In this document: positions 56,322 through 64,000 of the stretch, in pieces
How positions within the stretch are numbered: position 1 is the first letter of the stretch
Layout of the letters: the number at the start of each line of letters is the position of its first letter
NCBI GenBank assembly: GCA_963836605.1
Contig: CAWIKB010000014.1
Coordinates: forward strand, 62,001-126,000
DNA from: Bog-473 sp963836605
GTDB lineage: Bacteria; Actinomycetota; Acidimicrobiia; Acidimicrobiales; RAAP-2
Length of the DNA stretch: 64,000 nucleotides
Reading direction: 5' to 3'
The notes under the pieces: model-generated
The model's input: only the letters and a program-made list of their open reading frames with translations
Databases searched by the model: none
Told to the model about the DNA's origin: nothing
Made by a program: the position numbers and the translations under genes

Positions 56322-57328
56322 TCCACGTCGGCGAGGAAGGCCAGCAGGGCGGCGTTGGTCTCGGCCGCCTTCTCCTGCTGCACCCAGTGCCCGGCCCCCT
56401 CGACGGTGGTGGCGCGGCGGAAGTCGGGCAGCAGCGCGGCCATCTCCTCGGCGGCCCCGGGCATCATGGTGTTCACCGGGTCGAGCGAGCCGGTGACGAA
56501 ACCGACGGGGAAGGCGTAGACCGACGGCGCGATGTCCTTGGTGCGCTCCCAGTTGGCGTCGATGTTGCGGTAGAAGCTCACCGGTCCGAAGAAGCCGCTC
56601 TGGGCGAAGGCCTCGGCGTAGACGTCGACGTCGGCCTCGGTGAGCCACGGCGGCAGCTGCTCGGGGGCGGTGCCCAGGATGTCGAGGAACTTGGTGCCCT
56701 CGGCCGGGGCGTCGACCACCAGCGCGTTGGCGTTGGCCATCCCCTCACCGCTGGCGGCGTAGAGCATGGTGCGCAGGAAGTGGCGGGGGTCGGCCTCGAA
56801 CTCGGCCTCGGCCGGGCCCACCTCCTGGAAGTAGAGCATGTAGAAGAACTTGCCCTCGAAGATCACCTTGAAGATGTCGGTGGGTGGCGCCGGGGCCTGC
56901 GAGTAGGGCACGCTCATGTTGTAGAGCGACGACACCCGGTCGGGGTGCAGCCGTCCCAACTCCCAGACCACCATGGCCCCCCAGTCGTGGCCGACGAAGG
57001 CGGCTTTTTCGTAGCCGTAGTGGTCGAGCAGGCCGCACAGGTCGCCGGTCAAGCTGTCCGAGCCGTAGTCGCCGACCTCGGTCGGTCGGGAGCTGGAGCC
57101 GTAGCCGCGCTGGTCCAGGGCGATGGCCCGGTACCCGGCAGCCCCGAGCGCGCCCAGCTGGTGGCGCCAGGAGTACCAGAGCTCGGGGAAGCCGTGGACC
57201 AGGATCACGGGCGGGCCCTCGGCCGGGCCGGCGGTGGCGACGTGCAACGCAATCCCGTTGGCCGGGATCTGCTCGTGGGTGATCGCGGCTCCGGTGGCGA
57301 CATCGGATCTGGCGGGGGTGTCAGGCAT
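56318..57328 (-). CDS. Alpha/beta-hydrolase, epoxide-hydrolase type
   Basis: The 336-aa protein has the epoxide-hydrolase pattern VILVHGFPELWYSWRHQ, the nucleophile AFVGHDWGAMVVWELGRLHP (Asp in place of Ser), and the His in EGAGHWVQQEKAAETN. Soluble epoxide hydrolases open epoxides to diols. It sits directly behind an LLM monooxygenase gene with an 8-nt overlap, so its substrate may be an epoxide that enzyme makes. The ATG is at 57328. Confidence 0.85.
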   Translation of the reverse strand: MPDTPARSDVATGAAITHEQIPANGIALHVATAGPAEGPPVILVHGFPELWYSWRHQLGALGAAGYRAIALDQRGYGSSSRPTEVGDYGSDSLTGDLCGLLDHYGYEKAAFVGHDWGAMVVWELGRLHPDRVSSLYNMSVPYSQAPAPPTDIFKVIFEGKFFYMLYFQEVGPAEAEFEADPRHFLRTMLYAASGEGMANANALVVDAPAEGTKFLDILGTAPEQLPPWLTEADVDVYAEAFAQSGFFGPVSFYRNIDANWERTKDIAPSVYAFPVGFVTGSLDPVNTMMPGAAEEMAALLPDFRRATTVEGAGHWVQQEKAAETNAALLAFLADVE

Positions 57329-58511
57329 GGGTGGCCTTCGCTTCCTTCTCGGCGGCGTGTTGCTGGATGGCGGACATGACGGCGTTCCCCGCCGCGCCGA
57401 TGAACTCGGGCCGGTTCTCGGCCGCCCAGTCCCGGCTGGCGGTCAGGGTCGTCGCCGAACCCTGGAACTGCGGGGCCACGTAGCGGGCGATGAGCTCGTA
57501 GGAGTGGCGGGTGGCCTCGGTGTCGGCCCACTCGTGGCCCATGAGCAGGAAGGTGCCGAAGCCCTTGGACTGGGCGCGCAGCCGCTCGACCTGGGCGATG
57601 GCGTCCTCCACGGTGCCGATGACGGCGAAGCCCGACGCGTTGAGCGCGTCGACCAGCGAGGCGAAGTTGGTGGTGTCGGGGGCCAGGGGCAGGGCGGCCA
57701 CCCGCTGGAAGTAGTCGACCCACTCCTCGAGGCCGAACTCGACGTCGGCAATGGCCTGCTCCTTGGTGTCGGCGATGTGCATGGGCCCGACCAGGCGCCA
57801 CTTGGAGCGGTCCACCGTGGTGCCGAACTCGGCCGCCCGCTCCTCCATGACGTCCCAGTGGGCACCGAGGATGTCGAAGCCGCCGGCCGAGGTGGCGCCG
57901 ATGGAGAGCAGGCTGCACCCGAACTTCCCGGCCGCCCGGGGCCCGGCCGGCGACACCTGGGCCGCCACCGCGACCTCGGGGTAGGGCCGCTGGTAGGGCC
58001 GCATCTGCAGGCGGGCCTTCACCAGGGTGAACCAGTCGGTCTCCATGCTCACCGGCTCGCCGCCGGCCAGCAGCAGCAACATGGCCTCGAGCGACTCTTC
58101 CATCATGTCGCGCTGGCGGGCCGGATCGATGCCCATCATGAAGGCGTCCGAGGGCAGGGCGCCCGGGCCGACTCCGATCATGAGGCGGCCCCGGGTCAGG
58201 TGGTCGAGCAGGACCAGGCGGTCAGCCAGCATGAAGGGGTGGTGGTAGGGCAACGAGGAGACGCCGGTGCCCAGCTTGATGTGGCGGGTGCGTTGGGCCG
58301 CGGCGGCGATGAAGACCTCGGGGGAGGCGATGATCTCGTAGCCGGCCGAGTGGTGCTCGCCGAACCAGGCCTCGTCGAAGCCCAGCTGGTCGAGATGCTC
58401 GATGAGCTGCAGGTCGCGCTCGAGCGCCAATGTGGGGTTCTGGCCCACGGGGTGGAAGGGAGCGAGGAAGATCCCGAATTTCAGATCCTCGGCTGCGTCC
58501 AGGGTTGTCAT
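57321..58511 (-). CDS. LLM-class flavin-dependent monooxygenase
   Basis: The 396-aa bacterial-luciferase-fold enzyme begins DLKFGIFLAPFHPVGQNPTL, with GFDEAWFGEHHSAGYEIIAS, LGTGVSSLPYHHPFMLADRL and RGRLMIGVGPGALPSDAFMM. These motifs are shared by limonene 1,2-monooxygenase-type and other LLM oxidoreductases, which use reduced FMN or F420. With the adjacent epoxide hydrolase, an alkene epoxidation-hydrolysis step is plausible; the substrate is inferred from context only. Its ATG is 96 nt downstream of the dehydrogenase stop. Confidence 0.85.
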   Translation of the reverse strand: MTTLDAAEDLKFGIFLAPFHPVGQNPTLALERDLQLIEHLDQLGFDEAWFGEHHSAGYEIIASPEVFIAAAAQRTRHIKLGTGVSSLPYHHPFMLADRLVLLDHLTRGRLMIGVGPGALPSDAFMMGIDPARQRDMMEESLEAMLLLLAGGEPVSMETDWFTLVKARLQMRPYQRPYPEVAVAAQVSPAGPRAAGKFGCSLLSIGATSAGGFDILGAHWDVMEERAAEFGTTVDRSKWRLVGPMHIADTKEQAIADVEFGLEEWVDYFQRVAALPLAPDTTNFASLVDALNASGFAVIGTVEDAIAQVERLRAQSKGFGTFLLMGHEWADTEATRHSYELIARYVAPQFQGSATTLTASRDWAAENRPEFIGAAGNAVMSAIQQHAAEKEAKATHA

Positions 58512-58607
58512 GCGTGCCCTCTCATCGTTGCGTTCCTCTCATTCCTCTCGTTGCTCTCGGCCGTCGCTATTGTCGAATCGTTCTTCTCGTTACGGTCGCA
58601 CTTCTCG

Positions 58608-59675
58608 TCACGGATGCACCAGGATCTTCCCGTGCTCGCCGGGCGTGCGCAGGGTCTCGAACGCACCGGGCGCACCGGCCAGGTCGACGGTGGAGGTGAC
58701 CAGGAGATCGGCGCCAGGAACCCCGGCCCCCAGGCGCTCGAGGGTATCGGCGAACTCGGCCGGGGTGTAGCCGAACGAGAAGCGGAACTCGATCTCCTTG
58801 ATCACGGCCATGAAAGGCTCGATGGTGTCGCTGTGCATGCACACGCCGACCACCACGATCCGGCTGCGGGGCGGCGCGTCGGCGATGAGGGATTGCAGCA
58901 TGCCCGGCACGCCCACCGCCTCGAAGATGACCGGGTCCTTCACCTCGAGGCCCATCATCGAGGCCCCGGTGCGCTCCATGATCGTGGTGGGCACTCCGAA
59001 GCCGCTCCACGCGTCATGTGGTGACGCCACCGCCGGGTCGACCACCTCGTCCGCTCCGAAGGCTTCGGCCAACCGCCGCCGGGTGGGCGAGAAATCGGCC
59101 GCGACGACCGGGCCGTGCCCACGGGCGCGCAGAGCGGCGATGACCGCCAGGCCCACCGGACCGCACCCCACCACCAGGCAGGGTTGCCCGGGCACGAGAT
59201 CCGCCAGCCCGACGGCGTGCTCGCCCACGGCCAGGGGCTCGGTCAGGGCGGCCAGGTCGGTGGCCAGCGCGTCGGGCACGGGGAGCAGGAGCATCTCCTG
59301 GAGCACCATGTGCTCGGCCAGCGCGCCGGGGTAGTCGTTCGAGTAGCCGATCTGCTGGACGCCGGTCGGTCCGACGACGACCGGCACCGAGCAGACCCGG
59401 GTGCCCGCCGGCAGCGTGGCGGCGGTGTCCGGGCCGTGCTCGACCACCTCGGCGCAGAACTCGTGGCCGAAGACGGTGTCGAGGTTCGGGTCGAGGGCGG
59501 GGACGCCGGCCCGTTCCGTGAGGCTGGTGAAGTGGGCGAAATCGGCCAGGGCGTGCAGGTCGGACCCGCAGATGCCGGCGGCCAGCGAGCGCACCACCAC
59601 GTGGCCCGATCCGGGGATGGGATCGCGTAGCTCCCCCACCTCGATGGCCCCGCCCCTGGTCACTGCAGCCCGCAT
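58608..59675 (-). CDS. Zinc-dependent medium-chain alcohol dehydrogenase
   Basis: The 355-aa MDR enzyme has the catalytic zinc ligands in AGICGSDLHALADF and VFGHEFCAEVVEHG, and the NAD-binding Rossmann motif in CLVVGCGPVGLAVIAAL. The structural-zinc four-cysteine loop of many family members is replaced by VPVVVGPTGVQQIGYSNDYP, so only the catalytic zinc is expected. It oxidises an alcohol or diol to a ketone or aldehyde. The ATG has GGAGG 5 nt upstream. It is the first gene of the minus-strand operon and divergent from the DUF7064/7065-like gene. Confidence 0.85.
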   Translation of the reverse strand: MRAAVTRGGAIEVGELRDPIPGSGHVVVRSLAAGICGSDLHALADFAHFTSLTERAGVPALDPNLDTVFGHEFCAEVVEHGPDTAATLPAGTRVCSVPVVVGPTGVQQIGYSNDYPGALAEHMVLQEMLLLPVPDALATDLAALTEPLAVGEHAVGLADLVPGQPCLVVGCGPVGLAVIAALRARGHGPVVAADFSPTRRRLAEAFGADEVVDPAVASPHDAWSGFGVPTTIMERTGASMMGLEVKDPVIFEAVGVPGMLQSLIADAPPRSRIVVVGVCMHSDTIEPFMAVIKEIEFRFSFGYTPAEFADTLERLGAGVPGADLLVTSTVDLAGAPGAFETLRTPGEHGKILVHP

Positions 59676-59855
59676 GCTCCTCCCCGGTCGGAACGGATCG
59701 ACGGTCGGTCGGATCGTCGCTACGTTTGCCCGGTGAGTTTCACACACCCCGACGGGGCGCGCCCTTTCGTCGCTCGGGCCGCGCTGGTCGCCGGCGCGGC
59801 CCTGGTGCGGCACGTCAGCGTCGGGCCACCGATGGTCTGAGAGGTACCGCCGCCC

Positions 59856-60851
59856 ATGCCCATTCTCGAACCCCGCCATGATCTGGCCCACCCGGTGGAG
59901 GGGGACACCGCCTGGAGTGAGTCCTACTACTTCAACGCCTACGACCCGGATACCGATTCGGGCTTCTTCACCCGTATCGGGATCCGCCCCAACGAGGGGA
60001 CGATGGATGTGGGGATGTCGGTCTGGCTGCCCGGCGGGGAGCTGGCCGAGTACCGCAGCGTCAGGGAACAGCGCGAGATGATCGACCGCGTGCTACGGGT
60101 CGGGGCGGTCCGCTACGAGATGCTCGAGCCGCTGGCCTCGTGGCGCATCACCGCCGACGCCGAGATGCCGGCCCGTCCCTGCGGGCGCGGGGACGCACGT
60201 ACCCACCCGGTCCAGGTCGCGCTCGACGTGCGCTTCGATGCGGTGACGCCGGGCATCGGCACCGACGGGCAGCCGGGGGGTCCGCGCTCGGCCGAGGCCG
60301 CCGCCGCGGCCGGCTCGGTCGGCAAGGGGCACCTCGAACAGTCCGGGCGCTGGATCGGGTGGCTCGAGGTCGACGGCGTCCGCAGTCAGTGGCTGGGGGC
60401 GCACGGCAACCGGGACCGCTCCTGGGGGCCCCGCCGCTGGGGTGGTCCGAAGATGTGGCGCTGGTTCAGCATCAACGTGGGCGAGGACCTGCACTTCGGG
60501 GGCATCCGCCTCGGCACCGGGGCCGGCGACCTGCACCGGGGCTGGGTGTGGGACAAAGGGAGGGCCACCAGCGTCGCCGAGTGGCGCGTGCGCACCGAGC
60601 TGGCCGACGACGGGGTGACCCACCGGGTGGTGCATCTCGACGTGCTCGACAAGTCCGGCCGCATCTACGAGCTGCGGGGCGACGTGTTGCGGGTGGCCGA
60701 CATCGGACGGGCCGGCGGCACCATGGTGAACGAGGGGCTGGCCCGTTGGACCTACGCCGACCCCGAGGGCCCCGACCGTGTCGGCTACGGCATCTGCGAG
60801 TACCTGCACCAGCTCGACGACAGCGGGAGGCCTGTCGTCCCGGTCGACTAG
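59856..60851 (+). CDS. DUF7064/7065-like hypothetical protein
   Basis: The 331-aa beta-rich protein has AWSESYYFNAYDPDTDSGFF and TRIGIRPNEGTMDVGMSVWL near the N-terminus, EMLEPLASWRITAD, and later RDRSWGPRRWGGPKMWRWFS and HFGGIRLGTGAGDLHRG. This pattern matches the DUF7064/7065 family, related to AttH-like lipocalin folds, often found beside phosphotransferase and acyl-CoA genes. No catalysis is assigned. A phosphotransferase gene follows 2 nt after its stop, so the two form an operon. Confidence 0.7.
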   Translation: MPILEPRHDLAHPVEGDTAWSESYYFNAYDPDTDSGFFTRIGIRPNEGTMDVGMSVWLPGGELAEYRSVREQREMIDRVLRVGAVRYEMLEPLASWRITADAEMPARPCGRGDARTHPVQVALDVRFDAVTPGIGTDGQPGGPRSAEAAAAAGSVGKGHLEQSGRWIGWLEVDGVRSQWLGAHGNRDRSWGPRRWGGPKMWRWFSINVGEDLHFGGIRLGTGAGDLHRGWVWDKGRATSVAEWRVRTELADDGVTHRVVHLDVLDKSGRIYELRGDVLRVADIGRAGGTMVNEGLARWTYADPEGPDRVGYGICEYLHQLDDSGRPVVPVD

Positions 60852-60853
60852 CC

Positions 60854-62308
60854 ATGACCCCGCGTCCCACCGCCGCGGTCGCGGCCTCCGTCGCCGCGGC
60901 TCTCGGCCCGGTGCTCGGGGGCGAGGTGCGCGATCTGCGCCGGCTCTCGGGGGGAGCGTCGAGGATCACCAGTTCCTTCGATCTCCATCGGGCCGGCGCG
61001 GTGGAGCCGCTCATCCTCCAGCAGGACCGGGGCGACGGGGTCACTCAAGGGGGACGGGCCCGCATCGAGGCCGCGCTGCTGCGGGCGGCGCGCCAGGCCG
61101 GTGTCCCGGTGCCCCGAGTGGTGGCCGTGGGTGAGCCGGCGGGCAGGGCGGTAGGCGGCGCGCCAGGCAAGGTGGCGAGCGGCGCGGCGGGCGGGTCGGC
61201 CGGCGGCGAACGCGCCCTCGGTTCCGGTTGGCTGGTGGTCGAACGCCTGGAGGGAGAGACCATCCCGCGCAAGATCCTGCGCGACCACGAATGGGCCGGG
61301 GCCCGCGGTGCCCTCACCTCCCAGTGCGGGCAGGCGCTGGCCGCCATCCATGCCATTGAGCCGCGGTCGATCGAGGGGCTCAGCACCCACGACCCGCTGG
61401 GGGATCCGCTCCCGTTCCTCGACGCGTTGGGTGCACCGCGTCCCGCCCTCGAATGGGGCGCGCGCTGGCTCGACGCCAACCGCCCACCTCCGGGCGGCCC
61501 GGTGACGGTCCACGGTGACTTCCGCAACGGCAACCTCCTGGTCGGGCCGACGGGCTTGCGGGGCGTCCTCGACTGGGAGCTGGCCCACGCCGGCGACCCG
61601 GCCGAGGACATCGGCTGGCTCTGCGCTCCGGCGTGGCGCTTCGGTGGCCCCGGGGTGGTCGGTGGGTTCGGTGCGCTCGACGACCTGCTGGAGGCGTACG
61701 CCGCCGCGGGCGGAGAGGTGATGGAGCCGGGACGAGTGCGGTGGTGGCAGGTCTACGCCACCGTGAAATGGGCCGTGATCTGCGCCCTGCAGGCCTCGGC
61801 CCACCTGAGCGGGGCCACCCGCTCGGTCGAATTGGCGGCCATCGGCCGCCGGGTCTGCGAGAGCGAGTGGGACCTGCTCGAGCTGCTGGGGCCGTCCCGG
61901 GAAGTCCCGGCGGGTGATGCCGACCCGGACCCGGACCCGGACCCGGCCCAAGGCCCCCACGCCCCCTTCGGCCGGCCCACGGCGGGGGAATTGGTCGAGG
62001 CCGTCCGCGAATACCTGGAGTCGAGCGTGATGGAGGAGAGCGAGGGCGGCACCCGTTTCGCCGCCCGGGTGGCCCGCAACGCGCTGTTGACCGTCGAGCG
62101 GGAACTCCGGCTCGGCCCGGCCCTGGCCCGGGTGCACGCCGATCGGTTGGGCCGGCTCGGCTTCGGCGACGACCGCACCCTGGCCACTGCCATCCGGGCC
62201 GGGGCCTTGGACGACCGGTGGCCCGAGCTCGCCCCGGCGCTCGCCGCCGCCGCGCGCGATCAGCTCCTGGTCGCCAACCCGGCCTATCTGGTCAGCGCCA
62301 AGGCGTAG
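60854..62308 (+). CDS. Phosphotransferase (APH family) fused to a DUF6285-like C-terminal domain
   Basis: The 484-aa protein has an aminoglycoside-phosphotransferase/choline-kinase-like domain: SGGASRITSSFDLHRAG, the catalytic VTVHGDFRNGNLLVGPTG (HGD-x(4)-N) and GVLDWELAHAGDPAEDIGWL (metal Asp). After a DPDPDPDP linker (about residues 357-366), GRPTAGELVEAVREYLESSV and FAARVARNALLTVERELRLG match DUF6285, usually a separate small protein. Such kinases near acyl-CoA and steroid genes may phosphorylate hydroxyl substrates. The ATG is 2 nt after the upstream stop; its 3' end overlaps the MFS gene by 25 nt. Confidence 0.82.
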   Translation: MTPRPTAAVAASVAAALGPVLGGEVRDLRRLSGGASRITSSFDLHRAGAVEPLILQQDRGDGVTQGGRARIEAALLRAARQAGVPVPRVVAVGEPAGRAVGGAPGKVASGAAGGSAGGERALGSGWLVVERLEGETIPRKILRDHEWAGARGALTSQCGQALAAIHAIEPRSIEGLSTHDPLGDPLPFLDALGAPRPALEWGARWLDANRPPPGGPVTVHGDFRNGNLLVGPTGLRGVLDWELAHAGDPAEDIGWLCAPAWRFGGPGVVGGFGALDDLLEAYAAAGGEVMEPGRVRWWQVYATVKWAVICALQASAHLSGATRSVELAAIGRRVCESEWDLLELLGPSREVPAGDADPDPDPDPAQGPHAPFGRPTAGELVEAVREYLESSVMEESEGGTRFAARVARNALLTVERELRLGPALARVHADRLGRLGFGDDRTLATAIRAGALDDRWPELAPALAAAARDQLLVANPAYLVSAKA

Positions 62309-63741
62309 GTCTCGCGTTCCTCGACGAAGACCTCGATCGACTCCCGCCGCGGCGTGTTCCGGCGCCCGATCCCCTGGAAGACGAGGCACGAGGTCAGGCC
62401 GCAGGCCGCCATGAAGGCCCAGGCGTGCCGAAACCCACTCACCGCACCGGCGCCGGTGGCCGTTCCGAGCAGCGCCACCAGGCAGGCCACCCCGAGGGCC
62501 ACGCCGATCTGCCGGCACATGGCGTAGAGCGCGGTCCCGGTGGCGAAGCGCTCCGGCGGCAGGGGCGCCGTGGCCGCGCCACCGAGCGAGGGCAGCACCA
62601 GGCCGACCCCGATGCCGCCGAGGATCGAGCCGGGGAGGTAGGCCCCCAGGTAGTCGGGCCGGATGCCGATCCGCCACACCCACCAGGCCCCGCTCACCAT
62701 GAAGAGCAGCATGCCCACCGTGCCGACGACCCGGTGGCCGAACCGGGCCCCCAGCAGTCCACCGGGGAAGGCGCAGAGACCCGCGAGGAGGGGACCCGGT
62801 GCGATCTCGAATCCCGCCCTGAGGACCGACTCGTGCCACACCCCGGTGAGGAAGAGCACCGACCCGAGGACCAGGGCACCGAAGCCGGCGAAGAACACCA
62901 GCGAGCTGGCGTCGGCCAGCGCCACGGCCCGGTGTTTGATGACCGCCGGCTCGATGATCGGGTTGGGATGGCGGCGCGAGCGCAGGACCAGCCACACCGT
63001 CGAGCCGAGGGCCAGCCCCAGGGCGATCAGGATCGGCGCACTGCCCCAGCCCCAGTCCGATCCCTTCACGATGGCCGCCACCAGGCTGGCCACGGCGACC
63101 GACAGCAGGCCGGCGCCGAGTAGATCGGCCTTGTGCGCGGCGGGATCCTTGACCTCCCGGAGCACCTTGACCCCGACCACCAGGGCGGCCACGGCGAAGG
63201 GGAGGTTGACCAGGAAGACCCAGCGCCAGCTCGCCTGGACCAGCAGGCCACCGATGGGTGGGCCCAGTGCGGCGGCGGCGCCGCCGACGGCGGACCACAG
63301 TCCGATGGCCGCGCCCTGGCGCGCCGGGCCGAACGCGGGCAGCAGGAGCCCGAGCGAGGTGGGGAGCATGAGCGCACCGCCGGTGGCCTGGAGAATGCGG
63401 GCGGCGATGAGCAGGCCTAGCGAGGGGCTGAGGGCACAGAGGGCCGACGAGGCCGTGAAGATTCCCAAACCGAGGAGAAAAGCACGCTTGCGCCCGGCCC
63501 GGTCGGCCCAACGGCCGGCCGGCACCAGCAGGGCGGCGAACACGATGGTGTAGGCGCTCAGGATCCACGACAGCGAGCTCAGGCTCTCGCCGTGGAAGTT
63601 GGTCGAGATGCTGGGGAACGCGATGTTGACGATGAAGAGGTCCAGTGAGGAGAGGAACACCCCGGTGAGCACGACCAGGGCGGTCAGCACCGGACGGGTG
63701 GATCGGGACGTGCCTTGGTGCAACTCAGTGGGTTGTTTCAT
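62284..63741 (-). CDS. MFS drug-exporter-like transporter (DHA2, 14 TM)
   Basis: The 485-aa protein has about fourteen membrane helices. It shows the DHA2 pattern SLDLFIVNIAFPSISTNF, AYTIVFAALLVPAGRWADRAGRK (motif A), LQATGGALMLPTSLGLLLPA (motif C region) and GPPIGGLLVQASWRWVFLVN. Members export drugs or other small molecules with protons. The ATG at 63741 has no Shine-Dalgarno, but TAGGGT lies 7 nt upstream, fitting a leaderless transcript. It is divergent from an HxlR regulator and convergent with the phosphotransferase gene. Confidence 0.88.
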   Translation of the reverse strand: MKQPTELHQGTSRSTRPVLTALVVLTGVFLSSLDLFIVNIAFPSISTNFHGESLSSLSWILSAYTIVFAALLVPAGRWADRAGRKRAFLLGLGIFTASSALCALSPSLGLLIAARILQATGGALMLPTSLGLLLPAFGPARQGAAIGLWSAVGGAAAALGPPIGGLLVQASWRWVFLVNLPFAVAALVVGVKVLREVKDPAAHKADLLGAGLLSVAVASLVAAIVKGSDWGWGSAPILIALGLALGSTVWLVLRSRRHPNPIIEPAVIKHRAVALADASSLVFFAGFGALVLGSVLFLTGVWHESVLRAGFEIAPGPLLAGLCAFPGGLLGARFGHRVVGTVGMLLFMVSGAWWVWRIGIRPDYLGAYLPGSILGGIGVGLVLPSLGGAATAPLPPERFATGTALYAMCRQIGVALGVACLVALLGTATGAGAVSGFRHAWAFMAACGLTSCLVFQGIGRRNTPRRESIEVFVEERETYALALTR

Positions 63742-63796
63742 AGGATGGACCCTAGCCAGGCCAGTAGCACGATGCAACCCATAGGGCCGAAAATGC

Positions 63797-63802
63797 TATG
63801 AT
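63797..63802 (+). promoter_or_regulatory. Extended -10 promoter of the HxlR gene, leaderless
   Basis: TGCTATGAT ends with TATGAT at 63797-63802, and the ATG begins 6 nt later at 63809, so transcription would begin at or next to the start codon. The same TGCTATGAT occurs upstream of dnaK at 15911-15919. Confidence 0.55.
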
Positions 63803-63808
63803 GACAGG

Positions 63809-64000
63809 ATGTTGAAGCGGGACTACCCCACCCAGTACTGCCCGGTGGCGTCAACCCTCGAGATCATCGGGGAACGCTGGACGATCCTGATCCTGCGCGA
63901 CGTGTTCATGGGCATCAGGCGCTTCGAGGATCTCCAGCGCGACCTGGGCGTGGCCCGCAACGTCCTCCAGACCCGCCTGGAACTGCTGGTGGACAACGGG
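63809..64000 (+). CDS. HxlR-family transcriptional regulator, cut by the window edge
   Basis: The 64 codons present read MLKRDYPTQYCPVASTLEII, then GERWTILILRDVFMGIRRFE and DLQRDLGVARNVLQTRLELL, the start of an HxlR winged-helix domain with its conserved N-terminal Cys (QYCPV). The family controls divergent transporters or oxidoreductases, often in response to aldehydes or quinones. It is divergent from the MFS transporter gene across about 67 nt and is its likely regulator. The C-terminus lies beyond the window. Confidence 0.88.
   Translation, partial: MLKRDYPTQYCPVASTLEIIGERWTILILRDVFMGIRRFEDLQRDLGVARNVLQTRLELLVDNG

Overview
This 64 kb window is very GC-rich bacterial chromosome with dense genes, many GTG starts and 4-nt ATGA/GTGA stop-start overlaps. 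An HspR-type MerR gene inside a dnaK-grpE-dnaJ-clpB cluster, an EtfD-like membrane Fe-S oxidoreductase, PPOX/LLM flavin enzymes and a purS/purQ/purL split point to an actinobacterium, perhaps Acidimicrobiia; this placement is an inference from gene content. No CRISPR array, rRNA, phage module or insertion sequence is visible. One tRNA gene (Gly, CCC) is present.

Layout. 0.5-7.7 kb: two small membrane proteins, a secreted SGNH hydrolase, a Baeyer-Villiger monooxygenase joined to an HSL-type esterase (frame broken once), a phosphotriesterase-like lactonase and tRNA-Gly. 7.7-15.9 kb: EtfD, a PPOX enzyme, an aquaporin, a cNMP-binding protein, amt-glnK under a GlnR-like box, a band-7/ribbon-helix-helix pair under a 27-bp palindrome, and gpmA. 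16.0-22.4 kb: the heat-shock cluster dnaK-grpE-dnaJ-hspR-clpB. 22.4-27.1 kb: single-gene units (cation-efflux-like, PPOX, dienelactone hydrolase, VOC, SnoaL-like, DUF1059, TetR, DJ-1/PfpI). 27.3-41.4 kb: a purine cluster purA-D-B-C-S-Q, then a hypothetical gene and a secreted sedolisin, then purL-F-M and pyrE. 41.4-43.6 kb: a large secreted repeat/lectin/CHAP protein starting 1 nt after pyrE. 43.6-50.2 kb: a looser, accessory-looking region. 50.3-53.4 kb: a giant secreted Gly-rich/NHL/Ig/FN3 protein. 53.7-59.7 kb: a minus-strand operon of alcohol dehydrogenase, LLM monooxygenase, epoxide hydrolase, DUF1028, serine hydrolase, HIT and a small basic protein. 59.9-62.3 kb: divergent DUF7064/7065-like and phosphotransferase-DUF6285 genes. 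62.3-64.0 kb: an MFS exporter divergent from a truncated HxlR regulator.

At least seven single-base frame breaks fall in otherwise intact genes (the monooxygenase fusion, dnaJ, clpB twice, purL, a DinB-like gene and a secreted protein). Six are +1 and one is a lost G in a G-run. Because several of these genes are normally essential, I read most of them as sequence errors and annotate the genes across the break.

The strongest functional stories are the ketone-to-lactone-to-acid set (monooxygenase-esterase plus lactonase) at 3.5-7.4 kb and the terpene-like monooxygenase/epoxide hydrolase/dehydrogenase operon at 53.7-59.7 kb.
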